Part shown: piece after piece, positions 25,506 through 35,200 of the stretch | Numbering within the stretch: the first letter of the stretch is position 1 | Layout of the letters: each line of letters begins with the position of its first letter | Source of the DNA: Paenibacillus maysiensis | GTDB taxonomy: Bacteria; Bacillota; Bacilli; Paenibacillales; Paenibacillaceae | NCBI RefSeq assembly: GCF_000520815.1 | Contig: NZ_ASRY01000319.1 | Span: 17,563-81,562, forward strand | Direction of reading: 5' to 3' | DNA: 64,000 nucleotides | The notes under the pieces: generated by a model | The model's database searches: none | The model's input: only the letters and a program-made list of their open reading frames with translations | Told to the model about the DNA's origin: nothing | Translations under genes and position numbers: made by a program

Positions 25506-27155
25506 ATGGGGTTGCGGTTAAAAGGTAAGTCGAAACCGAGGCGACAATTCAAAGTTTCGCTACAGTTCATGATTATTATTTTAGTTGTTTTAGTTATCAT
25601 TATTTCCTTAATTATTTCCTTGCTTCTCATTCGTAATTTTGTGATTAACAAGCATTTTGATAATACGAAGGAAAAACTTTCGGGTATTGCCAAGGTGATT
25701 GCAAGTGATAGCGATGTTATTCGAAATGTCGAGCAGGGAGTTCCTGTGAAGCAGATTCAGGACTATTCGCTAAGAGTGATGAATGACGTTAATGTAGATT
25801 TTGTTGTCATTCTGAACCGCGATTTAATTCGACTATCCCATCCGAATGCAACGATGATTGGCAAACCGTTCTCTGATTTGAATGATGCCAGAAGAACGCT
25901 GTCCGGTCAGGGGCATTTTTCTGAAAATATAGGTATTTTGGGCTCAGGCTACCGATATTTTGCGCCGATATTTAATAAACAGAATGAGGTCATTGGCATT
26001 GTATGTGTAGGACTGACCATGAGAACCCTGAATTATGATCTGATGCAGGCGCAGTATACTATTTTTGGAGGACTGATGCTTGGGCTCTTTAGTGGAGTTC
26101 TGGGTGCCATCTTCCTGGCTCAAAAGATCAAAACGATTTTATTTGGGCTTGAGCCGCAAGAGATAGCAGCACGATTACGTGAAAAAGAAATTATTGAAAA
26201 TGAGGTCGCTGAAGGAATTATAGCCATTTCGGCAGACAAGAAAATTATGCTCATGAACAAAGAAGCTCAGGCTAAGTATCAACTGGCAAACCAAGACATG
26301 AAAGCCCCGATTGGCGAGCAGCTAGATACCAACTTTTATAACGTGCTCTTCAAGAGAGTGTTTGATGATAAAAAGAAAATCAAGGATCGCTCATTTTATG
26401 TGAATGGTATAGAAGTCATTGCGACAGTAACGCCTATATATATTGAAAATGAGTTTTTTGGGGCAGTTGCAACGCTGCGCGACCAATCCGAGATGATTCA
26501 TCTTAGCAACCAGTTAAGTGGTACAAAATATTATATTAACTCTCTTCGCGGACAGACTCATGAGTTTATGAACAAAATGCACGTAATATCCGGGCTGATT
26601 GAGATGAGGCAATATGCGGAGGTCAGTCAGTATATTCAGCAGCTAAATCACCGGTATCAAAATGAGGTAGGCTTTCTGACCGAGAGAATTAAAGTTCCGG
26701 CATTAGCAGGTTTTATTATGGGTAAAATCAACGAAGCACGCGAGCAGAATATTTCGGTTCTTCTTGAAGAAAGCTCGAATGTCTCTAATGTGGAAATGCA
26801 GGACATCGTTCATGATGTCATACACATTCTGGGCAATTTTTTTGACAACGCCATAGACTCGATTTTACAAAAAAAACAACCTGGTAGAATTGAGTTGAAA
26901 TTGAACTATGAGTCTGAGGGAAATGTATTCATTCTAAAAGTGAAAGATAATGGTATGGGGATTGATTTTGAAATGCAAAAAAGAATATTTGAGCATGGCT
27001 TCTCAACCAAAGGAGAAGATAGAGGCTACGGCTTGAATCTGGTTAAAACCATGGTGGAAAATCATCAAGGAATCATTGAGCTTGATAGCCAACCGGGTCT
27101 GGGAACAAGTATATATGTAGAGTTGCCCTGTACATTGGAGGTGACAAATAAATGA
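25506..27155 (+). CDS. CitA/DcuS-family sensor histidine kinase (organic-acid sensor)
   Basis: About 549 residues. One helix near 22-45, an extracytoplasmic PDC/sCache sensor (VDFVVILNRDLIRLSHPN ... GIVCVGLTMRTL), a second helix, a PAS domain (EGIIAISADKKIMLMNKEA), the phospho-acceptor H352 in RGQTHEFMNKMHVISGL, and an HATPase domain with NFFDNAIDSI, KDNGMGID and GEDRGYGLNLV. This layout belongs to kinases that sense C4-dicarboxylates, citrate or malate. The exact start (GTG 25503, ATG 25506 or TTG 25512) is uncertain. Overlaps its regulator by 4 nt. Confidence 0.9.
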   Translation: MGLRLKGKSKPRRQFKVSLQFMIIILVVLVIIISLIISLLLIRNFVINKHFDNTKEKLSGIAKVIASDSDVIRNVEQGVPVKQIQDYSLRVMNDVNVDFVVILNRDLIRLSHPNATMIGKPFSDLNDARRTLSGQGHFSENIGILGSGYRYFAPIFNKQNEVIGIVCVGLTMRTLNYDLMQAQYTIFGGLMLGLFSGVLGAIFLAQKIKTILFGLEPQEIAARLREKEIIENEVAEGIIAISADKKIMLMNKEAQAKYQLANQDMKAPIGEQLDTNFYNVLFKRVFDDKKKIKDRSFYVNGIEVIATVTPIYIENEFFGAVATLRDQSEMIHLSNQLSGTKYYINSLRGQTHEFMNKMHVISGLIEMRQYAEVSQYIQQLNHRYQNEVGFLTERIKVPALAGFIMGKINEAREQNISVLLEESSNVSNVEMQDIVHDVIHILGNFFDNAIDSILQKKQPGRIELKLNYESEGNVFILKVKDNGMGIDFEMQKRIFEHGFSTKGEDRGYGLNLVKTMVENHQGIIELDSQPGLGTSIYVELPCTLEVTNK

Positions 27156-27889
27156 AGGTTCTGATTGTTGAGGATGATCCGATGGTTGCTGAGCTCAATC
27201 AACAGTTTATTGAGCGCATGGACAATTTAGACGTTGTATGTAAGGCGGATACTGTAAATAAAGCACAGGATTGTCTTCAAAAATGGACGCCGGATCTGGT
27301 ATTGCTGGACGTTTATTTACCTGGCAAAAGCGGACTAACTTTATTATCACATATGCAGGAGCATCAGTATCATGCGTCGGTTATTTTAATTACGGCTGCA
27401 AAAGACATTCAAACGGTGAAGGAAGCTGTATTTTATGGAGTTGCAGACTATTTAATTAAACCCTTTACATTCGAACGCTTTAAGTTGGCTGTTGAGAAAA
27501 TCCAGCGTCTGGCCACGGTGATGGAGGAAGGGAACGGAATTAATCAAGCAGTCATTGATCATTATTTTAATAAAGAAGAGCATATGGATATGGAGAAGAA
27601 AGAACCTTCTGAAAACCTAACCAAGAATCTTCCCAAAAATCTATCCAAAAACCTGTCCAAACTGACCATGACCACGATACTGAAGAGCATCCAAGAGCTG
27701 GACGGTCCATTCTCGGTTGAAACGTTAGCCAGAGAAGTGGACTTGTCCCGTATTACGGTGAAAAAATATATTCAGTTCCTGGTGGACGATGGCTTCTTGA
27801 TTGAATCGATAGAATACCACAAGGTTGGAAGGCCGCTAATGCTCTATCAGTTGAACCCTGATGTAAAAGAACCGCCATTTCCATTGTAA
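27152..27889 (+). CDS. CitB/DcuR-family response regulator
   Basis: A 245-residue regulator. The receiver has D8/D9, phospho-acceptor D53 in LVLLDVYLPG and K near 103 in LIKPF. A linker with a 12-nt tandem repeat (KNLPKNLSKNLSK) leads to a winged-helix output domain (FSVETLAREVDLSRITVKKYIQFLVDDGFLI). Phosphorylation by the preceding kinase would drive organic-acid genes; the dehydrogenase and AEC carrier just downstream on the other strand are likely targets. Confidence 0.9.
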   Translation: MKVLIVEDDPMVAELNQQFIERMDNLDVVCKADTVNKAQDCLQKWTPDLVLLDVYLPGKSGLTLLSHMQEHQYHASVILITAAKDIQTVKEAVFYGVADYLIKPFTFERFKLAVEKIQRLATVMEEGNGINQAVIDHYFNKEEHMDMEKKEPSENLTKNLPKNLSKNLSKLTMTTILKSIQELDGPFSVETLAREVDLSRITVKKYIQFLVDDGFLIESIEYHKVGRPLMLYQLNPDVKEPPFPL

Positions 27890-27913
27890 TCTGGAAATAG
27901 CGGTTCTTTTTTT
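27866..27913 (+). terminator. Terminator overlapping the response-regulator stop codon
   Basis: Stem of 18 positions with two mismatches; key arms AAAGAACCGC / GCGGTTCTTT, followed by T residues. The upstream arm lies within the last codons (27866-27883). Confidence 0.85.
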
Positions 27914-27940
27914 GTCCAACAAGAGTGTCGAGCTTTCTAA

Positions 27941-28960
27941 TTATTTCATAGAAAGAACAGGGAGCGGGACCAGATTGTCCGAAGATTGGGTTGTAATAAA
28001 ATCATGGAAGTTGTCGTAGCTAGTTTCAATCATGTTGGATAACGCCGTAACGGTATTCGAGCCAGCATGAGGCGTTACCAAAACTCTTGGATACAGCTCC
28101 ACAAGCTTCTGGATCGTTGGGTCCGGGAGCATTTGCCATGGATCAAATGCTCTGAAAAATAATTCATCTTCTTTAGGGAAGACATCCGTAGCGAAGCCTT
28201 CCAGATGATTGCTGAGCAAAGCGTCCAAAATGGCTTGGTTATCTTGTAATTCTCCACGAGAAGTATTGATAAGAATAGATCCCTTTTTCATTTTTGCTAA
28301 AAAGCTGGCGTTAATCATCTTGTCGTTCTGTCCCGGCAGATAAGGAACATGCACACTGACGATATCACTCTCTGCCAATAGCTCATCTAAAGTTGTGAAT
28401 GGAATGACTTCCTTGGCTGCGTCAGATTGGTACACATCATAGCCAATAACAGAAGCTCCTAATCCTTTAAACAATTTGGCCTCCGTCAGACCAATGCGAC
28501 CGACCCCGATAATCCCAACTTTACAGTTATGGATCTCTTTGCTGAATGTATGCTCATCCACAATAAAATTTTTGAACGAGCTTTTGGTAGTCATATAAGC
28601 GGTGTGTCGGAACAGCATCATTGCCAAAGTTAAGGAGAGCTCCGCAATGGCATTCGGAGAGTAGGATGGCACACGTGCCACCTTCATTCCGAATTCGCTG
28701 CAGGCATCCAAATCAATGTGGTTGATTCCGACCGTTCTGGTGAAAACATATTGAATGCCGTATTCCTTGAATTTCGTGAGATTCTCTCGATTCGCAGCGC
28801 AGTTTCCTCTTAACAAAACGGCATCATGATGCTGTGCCAATTCCGCATTGCCGGAAGTTAGCAGCTCTTCTACCAGCGTTAGTTGAAAGTTATATTTATT
28901 GAGGTCATGGAAATATGGTTTCTCATAAGAACGGACGCCGTAGCAAATTATTTTTAACAT
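27941..28960 (-). CDS. D-2-hydroxyacid dehydrogenase (D-lactate dehydrogenase-like)
   Basis: A 339-residue NAD-dependent dehydrogenase. The Rossmann motif is VGIIGVGRIG, followed by the substrate-binding Arg in INTSRGEL, the Glu in the DVFPKEDEL region and the catalytic His in VTPHAGSNT. These fit the D-LDH/VanH branch of the D-isomer-specific 2-hydroxyacid dehydrogenases. It lies 17 nt after an AEC carrier gene in one operon, so it likely interconverts a 2-keto acid and the hydroxy acid that the carrier moves. Lactate is the likeliest substrate but is inferred. Confidence 0.87.
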   Translation of the reverse strand: MLKIICYGVRSYEKPYFHDLNKYNFQLTLVEELLTSGNAELAQHHDAVLLRGNCAANRENLTKFKEYGIQYVFTRTVGINHIDLDACSEFGMKVARVPSYSPNAIAELSLTLAMMLFRHTAYMTTKSSFKNFIVDEHTFSKEIHNCKVGIIGVGRIGLTEAKLFKGLGASVIGYDVYQSDAAKEVIPFTTLDELLAESDIVSVHVPYLPGQNDKMINASFLAKMKKGSILINTSRGELQDNQAILDALLSNHLEGFATDVFPKEDELFFRAFDPWQMLPDPTIQKLVELYPRVLVTPHAGSNTVTALSNMIETSYDNFHDFITTQSSDNLVPLPVLSMK

Positions 28961-28977
28961 GTTGTTTTCCCCCTAAT

Positions 28978-30033
28978 TTAGAAAATGCCAATTTTATCAA
29001 TGATATTTAGCGTAATAATCCAAACTGGAATCATGACGACAGAAGTTATAGTTGATAGAAGCGATGCATTGGAAGTCAATATGGCTTCCTTATCGAAACT
29101 GATGGCATAGGCTGCGGCTACGGTAGCTGTAGGAGTAGCCATCATAATGACAATAGTAGATAAAGCGACAGTATCGACCGACAGAATATGGGATACAGTT
29201 AACAAAGCCAGCAAAACGATGTTAACAATGGGTACAAGCCAAACCTTAACTATGCTGTAATACCAAGAGGTCTTGTCAGTAGCTGCCGACTTGAAGCTGA
29301 TCTCACCCAATGTAGAGCCAATCGATAACCAGGCTAATGGTGAAGCTAGCCCAGCAAGGTAGGTCATGGGCTTAAACAACCAGACAGCGGTTTGATCAAT
29401 TCTTAGAAAAGCGAATTGCTGAATGGCCCCATCCTCTGTAGCTACGCTCATCTGTGGCAAATAACCCTGAAACAACCAAACAAACAAGCCTAGAAAAGTG
29501 GCGATAACGATCGGATTTAAAAACATGGTTTTGAGATTTTTAAGCTCCATTTTTAAGCCGCTCATTTTGATATAGCCATAGGAGTATAAGAAAATGCGGT
29601 AGCCTATGTTAAAAATGGAACTGTACATAACTCCGGTAGGACCGTAGATTGCCGCAACAATTGGAATTCCGAAAAAAGTAGTAGAACCGAAAATAGTTAA
29701 TACCCGCAGAACATCCTGTTTATCTTTGTTGTAGCTCAGGAAGAAAGGTTTTGAAATAAAAATGAGAATAATATAAATTAAAATTCCCCATATTAAAACA
29801 TTCATGCCTTGCTTTAATATTGTAGGATTAATATCCTGCATGAAAGAGTTAAAGGCTAGCGCTGGTAAAGCCACGGTTAAAACAACCTTGGACAGCAGCT
29901 TTCCTACTTGTGCTGTAAAAATTCCCTTCTTGCGGCAAAAGAAACCAAGAAGGATAATAAAAACGGTGGAAGCGATGGAACTGAGAATATTATTATCTGT
30001 TATGGTCGATGTAATCATTTGTAGTAAAGACAT
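28978..30033 (-). CDS. AEC-family (auxin efflux carrier-like) organic-acid permease
   Basis: A 351-residue membrane protein with about ten helices in two repeats: SIASTVFIILLGFFCRKKG opens the first and the crossover STTFFGIPIVAAIYG the core; the second ends with NASLLSTITSVVMIPVWI. Bacterial AEC proteins include malate and other organic-acid permeases (MleP type). With the hydroxyacid dehydrogenase and the adjacent CitA/DcuS-type two-component system it forms a plausible organic-acid module. Confidence 0.87.
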   Translation of the reverse strand: MSLLQMITSTITDNNILSSIASTVFIILLGFFCRKKGIFTAQVGKLLSKVVLTVALPALAFNSFMQDINPTILKQGMNVLIWGILIYIILIFISKPFFLSYNKDKQDVLRVLTIFGSTTFFGIPIVAAIYGPTGVMYSSIFNIGYRIFLYSYGYIKMSGLKMELKNLKTMFLNPIVIATFLGLFVWLFQGYLPQMSVATEDGAIQQFAFLRIDQTAVWLFKPMTYLAGLASPLAWLSIGSTLGEISFKSAATDKTSWYYSIVKVWLVPIVNIVLLALLTVSHILSVDTVALSTIVIMMATPTATVAAAYAISFDKEAILTSNASLLSTITSVVMIPVWIITLNIIDKIGIF

Positions 30034-30054
30034 AGATAAAACCCTCTCTTGTAC

Positions 30055-30147
30055 CTTTTTTCACAAAAGTGACTATGCAATTCCCTGATCTTTTGGCCAA
30101 AGTGGTTGGTTTGCACCTTTATAGTAAAATGACTTTGTGAAAAAAAG
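30055..30147. promoter_or_regulatory. Spaced inverted repeat upstream of the AEC carrier operon
   Basis: CTTTTTTCACAAAAGT (30055-30070) faces ACTTTGTGAAAAAAAG (30132-30147), with the palindrome TTTGGCCAAA in the 61-bp interval. It lies just upstream of the carrier start at 30033 and could be the binding region of the nearby response regulator. Confidence 0.4.
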
Positions 30148-30310
30148 AACAATATCTAATTAATTTAACTTATGAAACTAATTTAAAAAATTTATACGTT
30201 ACATCAGATGGGCAAATGAGAGGTACTCATCAACATACATGCTATAATATAAATCACTAAACCCAACTTAATTAGTGGGTTAAATAGAAAAGACGAGCAG
30301 GAGGGTCCAC

Positions 30311-31258
30311 ATGAATCCGATACAACATATACTGGACGAATTTCCGGTGATCGTGCTGGACGGCGCAATGGCGACCGAGCTGGAGCGTCATGGGCATGAT
30401 CTGAACGATAGCTTATGGTCGGCTAAAATACTCCATGAGCATCCGGAGTCGATCAAGCGTGTGCATAGAGACTATTTTGAAGCGGGTGCAGACTGCGCGA
30501 TCACTGCGAGCTATCAGGCTACCTTTGAAGGCTACGTCAAACGGGGTTTAAGCGAAAATGAAGCGCTGGAGTTGATTCAGTCCTCAGTACGGATTGCCGT
30601 ACAGGCACGGGATGAATTTTGGGCAGATATTACGGCTGGTGCAAAACAACAGCATCGTCCCAAACCGCTGGTTGCGGCCTCCGTTGGCCCCTACGGCGCG
30701 TTTTTGGCGGATGGCTCAGAATATCGCGGTGATTATACGCTGAGCGAGGAACAGCTTGTGGAGTTCCACAGGCCGCGTATGAAAGCGCTGATCGAGGCGG
30801 GCGCGGACATTTTGGCCTGTGAAACAATACCATGTCTGGTCGAAGCCAAGGCCATCGCGCGATTGCTAAAGGAATTTCCCGGCACGTATGCCTGGATCAG
30901 CTTTAGTGCAAAGGATGGGCAGCACATCAGCAATGGGGAGTCTGCCGCCGCGTGCGCTGAATGGCTGGATAAACACGAGCAAGTGGCTGCTATAGGTATT
31001 AATTGTACTTTGCCGCAGTACATTCCATCGCTCATCCACGAAATGCGCAGTTATACGGATAAGCCTGTGGTGGTGTATCCCAATCTGGGGGAGGAATATG
31101 ATCCGGTTACCAAGACATGGCACGGTACGAGTTGTACAGAGACGTTCGGGCAGAGTGCTCGCCAATGGTATGAAGCAGGAGCCCGTCTGATTGGCGGTTG
31201 TTGCCGGACTCAGCCGGAGGATATCCAAGGAATTGTGGCATGGTCGAGAGGCGCATAG
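30311..31258 (+). CDS. mmuM: Homocysteine S-methyltransferase
   Basis: A 315-residue zinc enzyme that methylates homocysteine from S-methylmethionine or SAM. Typical blocks: LDGAMATELERHG at the N-terminus, CETIPCLVEAKA, zinc cysteine in GINCTLP and the zinc pair in GGCCRTQPEDI. AGGAGG precedes ATG. It is monocistronic; a TATAAT box lies near 30242 and a short inverted repeat AACCCA/TGGGTT follows at about 30269-30290. No S-box riboswitch was seen. Confidence 0.92.
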   Translation: MNPIQHILDEFPVIVLDGAMATELERHGHDLNDSLWSAKILHEHPESIKRVHRDYFEAGADCAITASYQATFEGYVKRGLSENEALELIQSSVRIAVQARDEFWADITAGAKQQHRPKPLVAASVGPYGAFLADGSEYRGDYTLSEEQLVEFHRPRMKALIEAGADILACETIPCLVEAKAIARLLKEFPGTYAWISFSAKDGQHISNGESAAACAEWLDKHEQVAAIGINCTLPQYIPSLIHEMRSYTDKPVVVYPNLGEEYDPVTKTWHGTSCTETFGQSARQWYEAGARLIGGCCRTQPEDIQGIVAWSRGA

Positions 31259-31324
31259 GCGGGGCTGAACGAAGGATGAAGAAGGCAATTCATAAGGGGC
31301 GTTCTTCCACTGTACTATAAAAGT

Positions 31325-31381
31325 AAACAGGCTGAACCAAGTGGTTCTCCAGCAATGGAGGGCTTGGTTCAGCCTGTTTTT
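31325..31381 (+). terminator. Terminator of mmuM
   Basis: A 17-bp perfect stem AAACAGGCTGAACCAAG / CTTGGTTCAGCCTGTTT with a 21-nt loop and T tail. It lies in a convergent gap and could serve both directions. Confidence 0.88.
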
Positions 31382-31461
31382 GTAATGACAAATAGTCTTT
31401 GTATCATGCAGGAGTGACGTACAACAGCGTGACAGCATCCCACTTGATACACGATCTCCGG

Positions 31462-33774
31462 TTAGCTGTCTGACAGTTGTTCCAGCAACGCATCTCCGTT
31501 CTGGCTTACCCGAATGTAGGCATAATGAGCGTTCTGTTCAACATTACGCCCGGTTCCCTCGGGGATGAAATAATTCTCAATACCGTACTGAATACGTGAA
31601 CCATCCCATTGCCCATTCAGAATGACCTCATGATCAGCCAGCTTTTCGCCTTCCTGATACAGGCGGTCCGCGATGTATACTCCCTGGGAGCCAGGCGTGA
31701 GAACGACTTTAACCTTGCCCCGGTTCCAATGGTCCTGCGAAAAAGGGGTAGAGATATCGTAATTCAGCATGACATAATCGCCTTGTAACAGGGAGCGCGG
31801 GTCTACAGGGGCTAGTTTGAGCTTGATGGAAGCGCCTGTGGCAAGCAGGGTTTCACTTCTCACAGTCTGATAGCCGATTACCCCGAGCTGTAGCACGATG
31901 ACTATGGCAATCAGGAGCGGACTTAAGCGCATGAAGCTAAAGCTGCGGTGGTCGGCATCAAACGCTGTCTTGCCGCTATGGGCCATCCGCCGATCCGCCC
32001 ACCACGTAATTCCGAGTGCAATGACACCCAGCAGCGCCAGCGTAAAGGACTTATACAGTAGCGTCCACAACAAATCATAGTATTTGAAGCCAATAAAAAT
32101 AAACCAGAACACTACGCTTGTGAAGGCCGCCGATTTTTGTTTTAGTCGGATGAAGGCAAAGACCATACCTGTAACGATAACAAAATAAAAAATGTTAATC
32201 AGCACATAAGAGTGTGGAATGACATCCTCAAAAAAGGTCGCCCATAACATAAACAGCAAGCTGAAAAATAAGGAGCTATCCCGGAGGTGTTCTTTTAACT
32301 CCGTCTTGAGTATAAAGTAGCTTATCCCATATAACACAGCATTGGCGATGAAAAGAGAGAAGATGATGAACTCATAGGTCCAGTTCCAAGAATCCCACTC
32401 CTGAAGCTGCTGAAAAAGAATGGTCGCCAGATTCAGGTTTACAAAGGTATAGGTAAAAAAGAGCTGCCTTTTCCCCTTGGAGCGAAACCATCCGGCGATG
32501 GAAACGATCAGAAATAATGCCGAAAGCAACGTCTGATCTGACCATAAAATGGCCACCCAGCCTGTAATATAACTGATCGTCAACAGGGTATAACGTATTA
32601 CAGAATCCAGCTTGGATTCCGGAATGACAATCATCGAAATCATAAGCAGCAACGACACACCCAACAGTACATATTCGGTGTGGTTTACATTCGTGCTAAT
32701 GTTAATCAGTCCGATCAGGGATATACTTCCAATCAGCACTCCAACCACTTTGATCACGCGGGATACGGTTTTGCTGATCCATTCACTGCTACGTTCCTCG
32801 GGAACGGTTGTCTCAGTCTTTGATGTACTGATGCCCGTTGTCTCCGTATTGGATTTTGCGATGTCCTCTTTGTCCTCGTTGGATATTTCCTCAGCTTCCG
32901 CCGGTGTTTTCCCCAAACGATTCAAACAACGGAAAAACCATACATTACCCGTCAACAGCAGCGCCACAAAAATCAACCCAAAGACAAAGAACAGCGATGA
33001 AGAGTACGCTTCCGCCAGCTCGATAAATTTAAAGACAGCAAAAGCGGAGGTCGCCAATGCATTCAAGGTGAGCAGCGTTTTACTCAGTCGGACCTTGGTA
33101 AACACATAAAATCCAATAGCGATTACAGCGATACAGGGTATGTTCATAATGAGACCATATTCATCCAGTGCAAAAGAGTTAGTCATCGTCAGCACGGCTA
33201 TATGGAAAACGATAAAGCTCATATATTTCAGCGGTCCAGAATGTATACGATGAAGGAACGTCAATAGAAACAACACCAGATTGACCAGTGCGAACACTCC
33301 GGCAATGGACAACGATTCCAGTTCGCTATAAGACGTACTTTGCATCGTAGGGTAAAAATAAAGCCACAAACCGAAATGAATCAGTACAAAAGACAGCATA
33401 TAAAAAGGATTGTAGCGGGTGATCCAGCTAAGTAACAGAGCCGGAATCGACCAAATTAAAAACAATCCGTAGCTGTCCGCATGGGAATTGTAAATTTGAC
33501 CGAGCAACGCCACGGAAACGCCAAAGGCTATACAGCCAGCCACCAGAAATATATTCGACAGAAAGGCTTGCTGACCGGGAATAGCGCGTATACGTGCAAA
33601 TACAAAGGACAAGCCATAGAACAGCACGATAAGCGCAGCAGCCAGCACAATTTTGACCGTCCGATCCAGTCCGCCCCAATTGGAGGCGAAAAAATAAATA
33701 ATCGCGGCCAGTACCAGTGAGATGCCCAGCAGATAGCCCGTACGTATCGCATTGAATCGCAGCATTCGTTTCAC
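31462..33774 (-). CDS. Large membrane protein, DUF2157/DUF4401-like with C-terminal GDYXXLXY domain
   Basis: A 770-residue protein with about twenty hydrophobic helices. The N-terminal half resembles DUF2157 membrane proteins, the centre DUF4401, and the C-terminal extracytoplasmic part ends with the motif GDYVMLNYDIS, which defines GDYXXLXY proteins. A hydrophilic charged linker (about 285-335, Glu/Thr/Ser rich) separates the membrane blocks. In many bacteria these parts are separate neighbouring genes; here they are one chain. Cellular role unknown. It stands alone. Confidence 0.78.
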   Translation of the reverse strand: MKRMLRFNAIRTGYLLGISLVLAAIIYFFASNWGGLDRTVKIVLAAALIVLFYGLSFVFARIRAIPGQQAFLSNIFLVAGCIAFGVSVALLGQIYNSHADSYGLFLIWSIPALLLSWITRYNPFYMLSFVLIHFGLWLYFYPTMQSTSYSELESLSIAGVFALVNLVLFLLTFLHRIHSGPLKYMSFIVFHIAVLTMTNSFALDEYGLIMNIPCIAVIAIGFYVFTKVRLSKTLLTLNALATSAFAVFKFIELAEAYSSSLFFVFGLIFVALLLTGNVWFFRCLNRLGKTPAEAEEISNEDKEDIAKSNTETTGISTSKTETTVPEERSSEWISKTVSRVIKVVGVLIGSISLIGLINISTNVNHTEYVLLGVSLLLMISMIVIPESKLDSVIRYTLLTISYITGWVAILWSDQTLLSALFLIVSIAGWFRSKGKRQLFFTYTFVNLNLATILFQQLQEWDSWNWTYEFIIFSLFIANAVLYGISYFILKTELKEHLRDSSLFFSLLFMLWATFFEDVIPHSYVLINIFYFVIVTGMVFAFIRLKQKSAAFTSVVFWFIFIGFKYYDLLWTLLYKSFTLALLGVIALGITWWADRRMAHSGKTAFDADHRSFSFMRLSPLLIAIVIVLQLGVIGYQTVRSETLLATGASIKLKLAPVDPRSLLQGDYVMLNYDISTPFSQDHWNRGKVKVVLTPGSQGVYIADRLYQEGEKLADHEVILNGQWDGSRIQYGIENYFIPEGTGRNVEQNAHYAYIRVSQNGDALLEQLSDS

Positions 33775-34125
33775 GTACCTTTCCTGTTGGTTTGATGCCT
33801 ATTATAGCGTTGAAAGGTCTGAGAACCAAGCAGGAATTAGGATCAGGTCATAAAAAAGGAGAGCCACCGATGGAATATCTTATTTAGGCTATATTGGATT
33901 TTTCATGGATATCCCCCCGGAATATTTATAATTTTTTTGTGGAGTATTACGATTTTTCCGAATAAAATTCTTAATAGTGTACTTTTATGTGCATTGTAAT
34001 ATTTTAGATATAAATGAGAACTTCTTTTTCTATACTTATATGATAACGCTTTTATTTAGGGTTATTAATACCGAAACACAAGTTGTTGACTGTCCAAACT
34101 TAAGGTTATAATAAAAGGAGGGGTG
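33775..34125. other. Divergent intergenic region, promoter candidates only
   Basis: AT-rich stretch between the large membrane protein and the AraC gene. TTGTTG (34083) and TATAAT (34107-34112) with 18-bp spacing lie immediately before the AraC ribosome site, which would give a very short leader. No gene or strong hairpin is seen. Confidence 0.4.
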
Positions 34126-35112
34126 ATGGGGCTAATGGAACATGATGAATTGGATCGCAAGCTGCGTGAATTGACGGCAAGTGAGGAAGCCTATCGAGAA
34201 CATCCGTATCTGTCCGAGAAATATAACAGCATTAGACAGATTGAATATAACGGTCAAAAAGTGTTTGTGTTTTATTTGGAGGGCGGCAAAATCAAGATTA
34301 CAAAGCACAGTCGATTTGCTGAGGTTCCTATGCATATCCACAATGATATTGAAATGAATTATGTCTATTCGGGGCAGTGTACACAGATCATCAACGATCA
34401 GACGGTGACATTAACGGAGGGCCGAATTTGTATTGTGGATGCCGGAGCGCCGCATGCGATTTTGGCGACAGGTGAGAATGATATTATCGTGAACATTTCA
34501 ATGAGCAGAGAGTATTTCTCCACTTCTTTTCTAAGCCGCTTGTCCGGTCACAGCATGATTACGGATTTTCTGGTGAATGCGATTTCGGATAATCAGACGC
34601 ATAACAGATACATTATTTTTCATTCTGAAAACAGCAGAAAGCTCGGTTTGTTTATGCGGGAACTTCTGTGTGAATATTATGATCAATCCCTGTGTTCTGA
34701 AGAGATGATCGACTGTTATATGGTTTTGATCTTTTCTGAACTATTGCGCGTATTCCAATTTGATACGAACCAGAAGCATGCCAAATCGTCTTCCCATCCA
34801 TCCGTCATTGAGATTCTTCACTACCTGGAAGAGAACTTCCAAACGTGTACGCTTGCTTCTACAGCAGAGCACTTTAATTTCCACCCGAACTACCTGAGTG
34901 CGCTGCTTAAAAAATCGACCGGACGATCGTTTAAACAATTGATTTTGATCCACCGAATGACGCGTTCCTCGCTCCTTCTTTCCAATACAGATACACCCGT
35001 GTATCATATTGCGGCGGACATTGGCTATGATAATTTGAGCTTTTTTTACCGCAAATTCAAAGACTATTTCGGCGTAACTCCGAATGAATATAGAGAGCAG
35101 CATAAAGCGTGA
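34126..35112 (+). CDS. AraC-family regulator with cupin sensor domain
   Basis: About 328 residues. The N-terminal cupin barrel (MHIHNDIEMNYVYSGQ ... EGRICIVDAGAPHAI) resembles sugar-binding AraC members, and the C-terminal double helix-turn-helix is complete (IEILHYLEENFQTCTLASTAEHFNFHPNYLSALLKK, FKQLILIHRM, YHIAADIGYDNLSFFYRKFKDYFGVTPNEYR). It is convergent with the 3' end of the rhaBAD operon, so it is the best local candidate for a rhamnose regulator. The start could also be ATG 34135. Confidence 0.88.
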   Translation: MGLMEHDELDRKLRELTASEEAYREHPYLSEKYNSIRQIEYNGQKVFVFYLEGGKIKITKHSRFAEVPMHIHNDIEMNYVYSGQCTQIINDQTVTLTEGRICIVDAGAPHAILATGENDIIVNISMSREYFSTSFLSRLSGHSMITDFLVNAISDNQTHNRYIIFHSENSRKLGLFMRELLCEYYDQSLCSEEMIDCYMVLIFSELLRVFQFDTNQKHAKSSSHPSVIEILHYLEENFQTCTLASTAEHFNFHPNYLSALLKKSTGRSFKQLILIHRMTRSSLLLSNTDTPVYHIAADIGYDNLSFFYRKFKDYFGVTPNEYREQHKA

Positions 35113-35200
35113 TATCCCTTAGGCATGACAAAGGCTCCATGGCTGGTTTGAGACGAGCCGTGGAGCATTTTGGGTTGTGAGCTATGAGGTCAGCCTATGT

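Noticed and set aside
30269..30290. AACCCA/TGGGTT repeat before mmuM as an S-box riboswitch
   Set aside because: None of the conserved SAM-riboswitch segments is present; at most a small operator.
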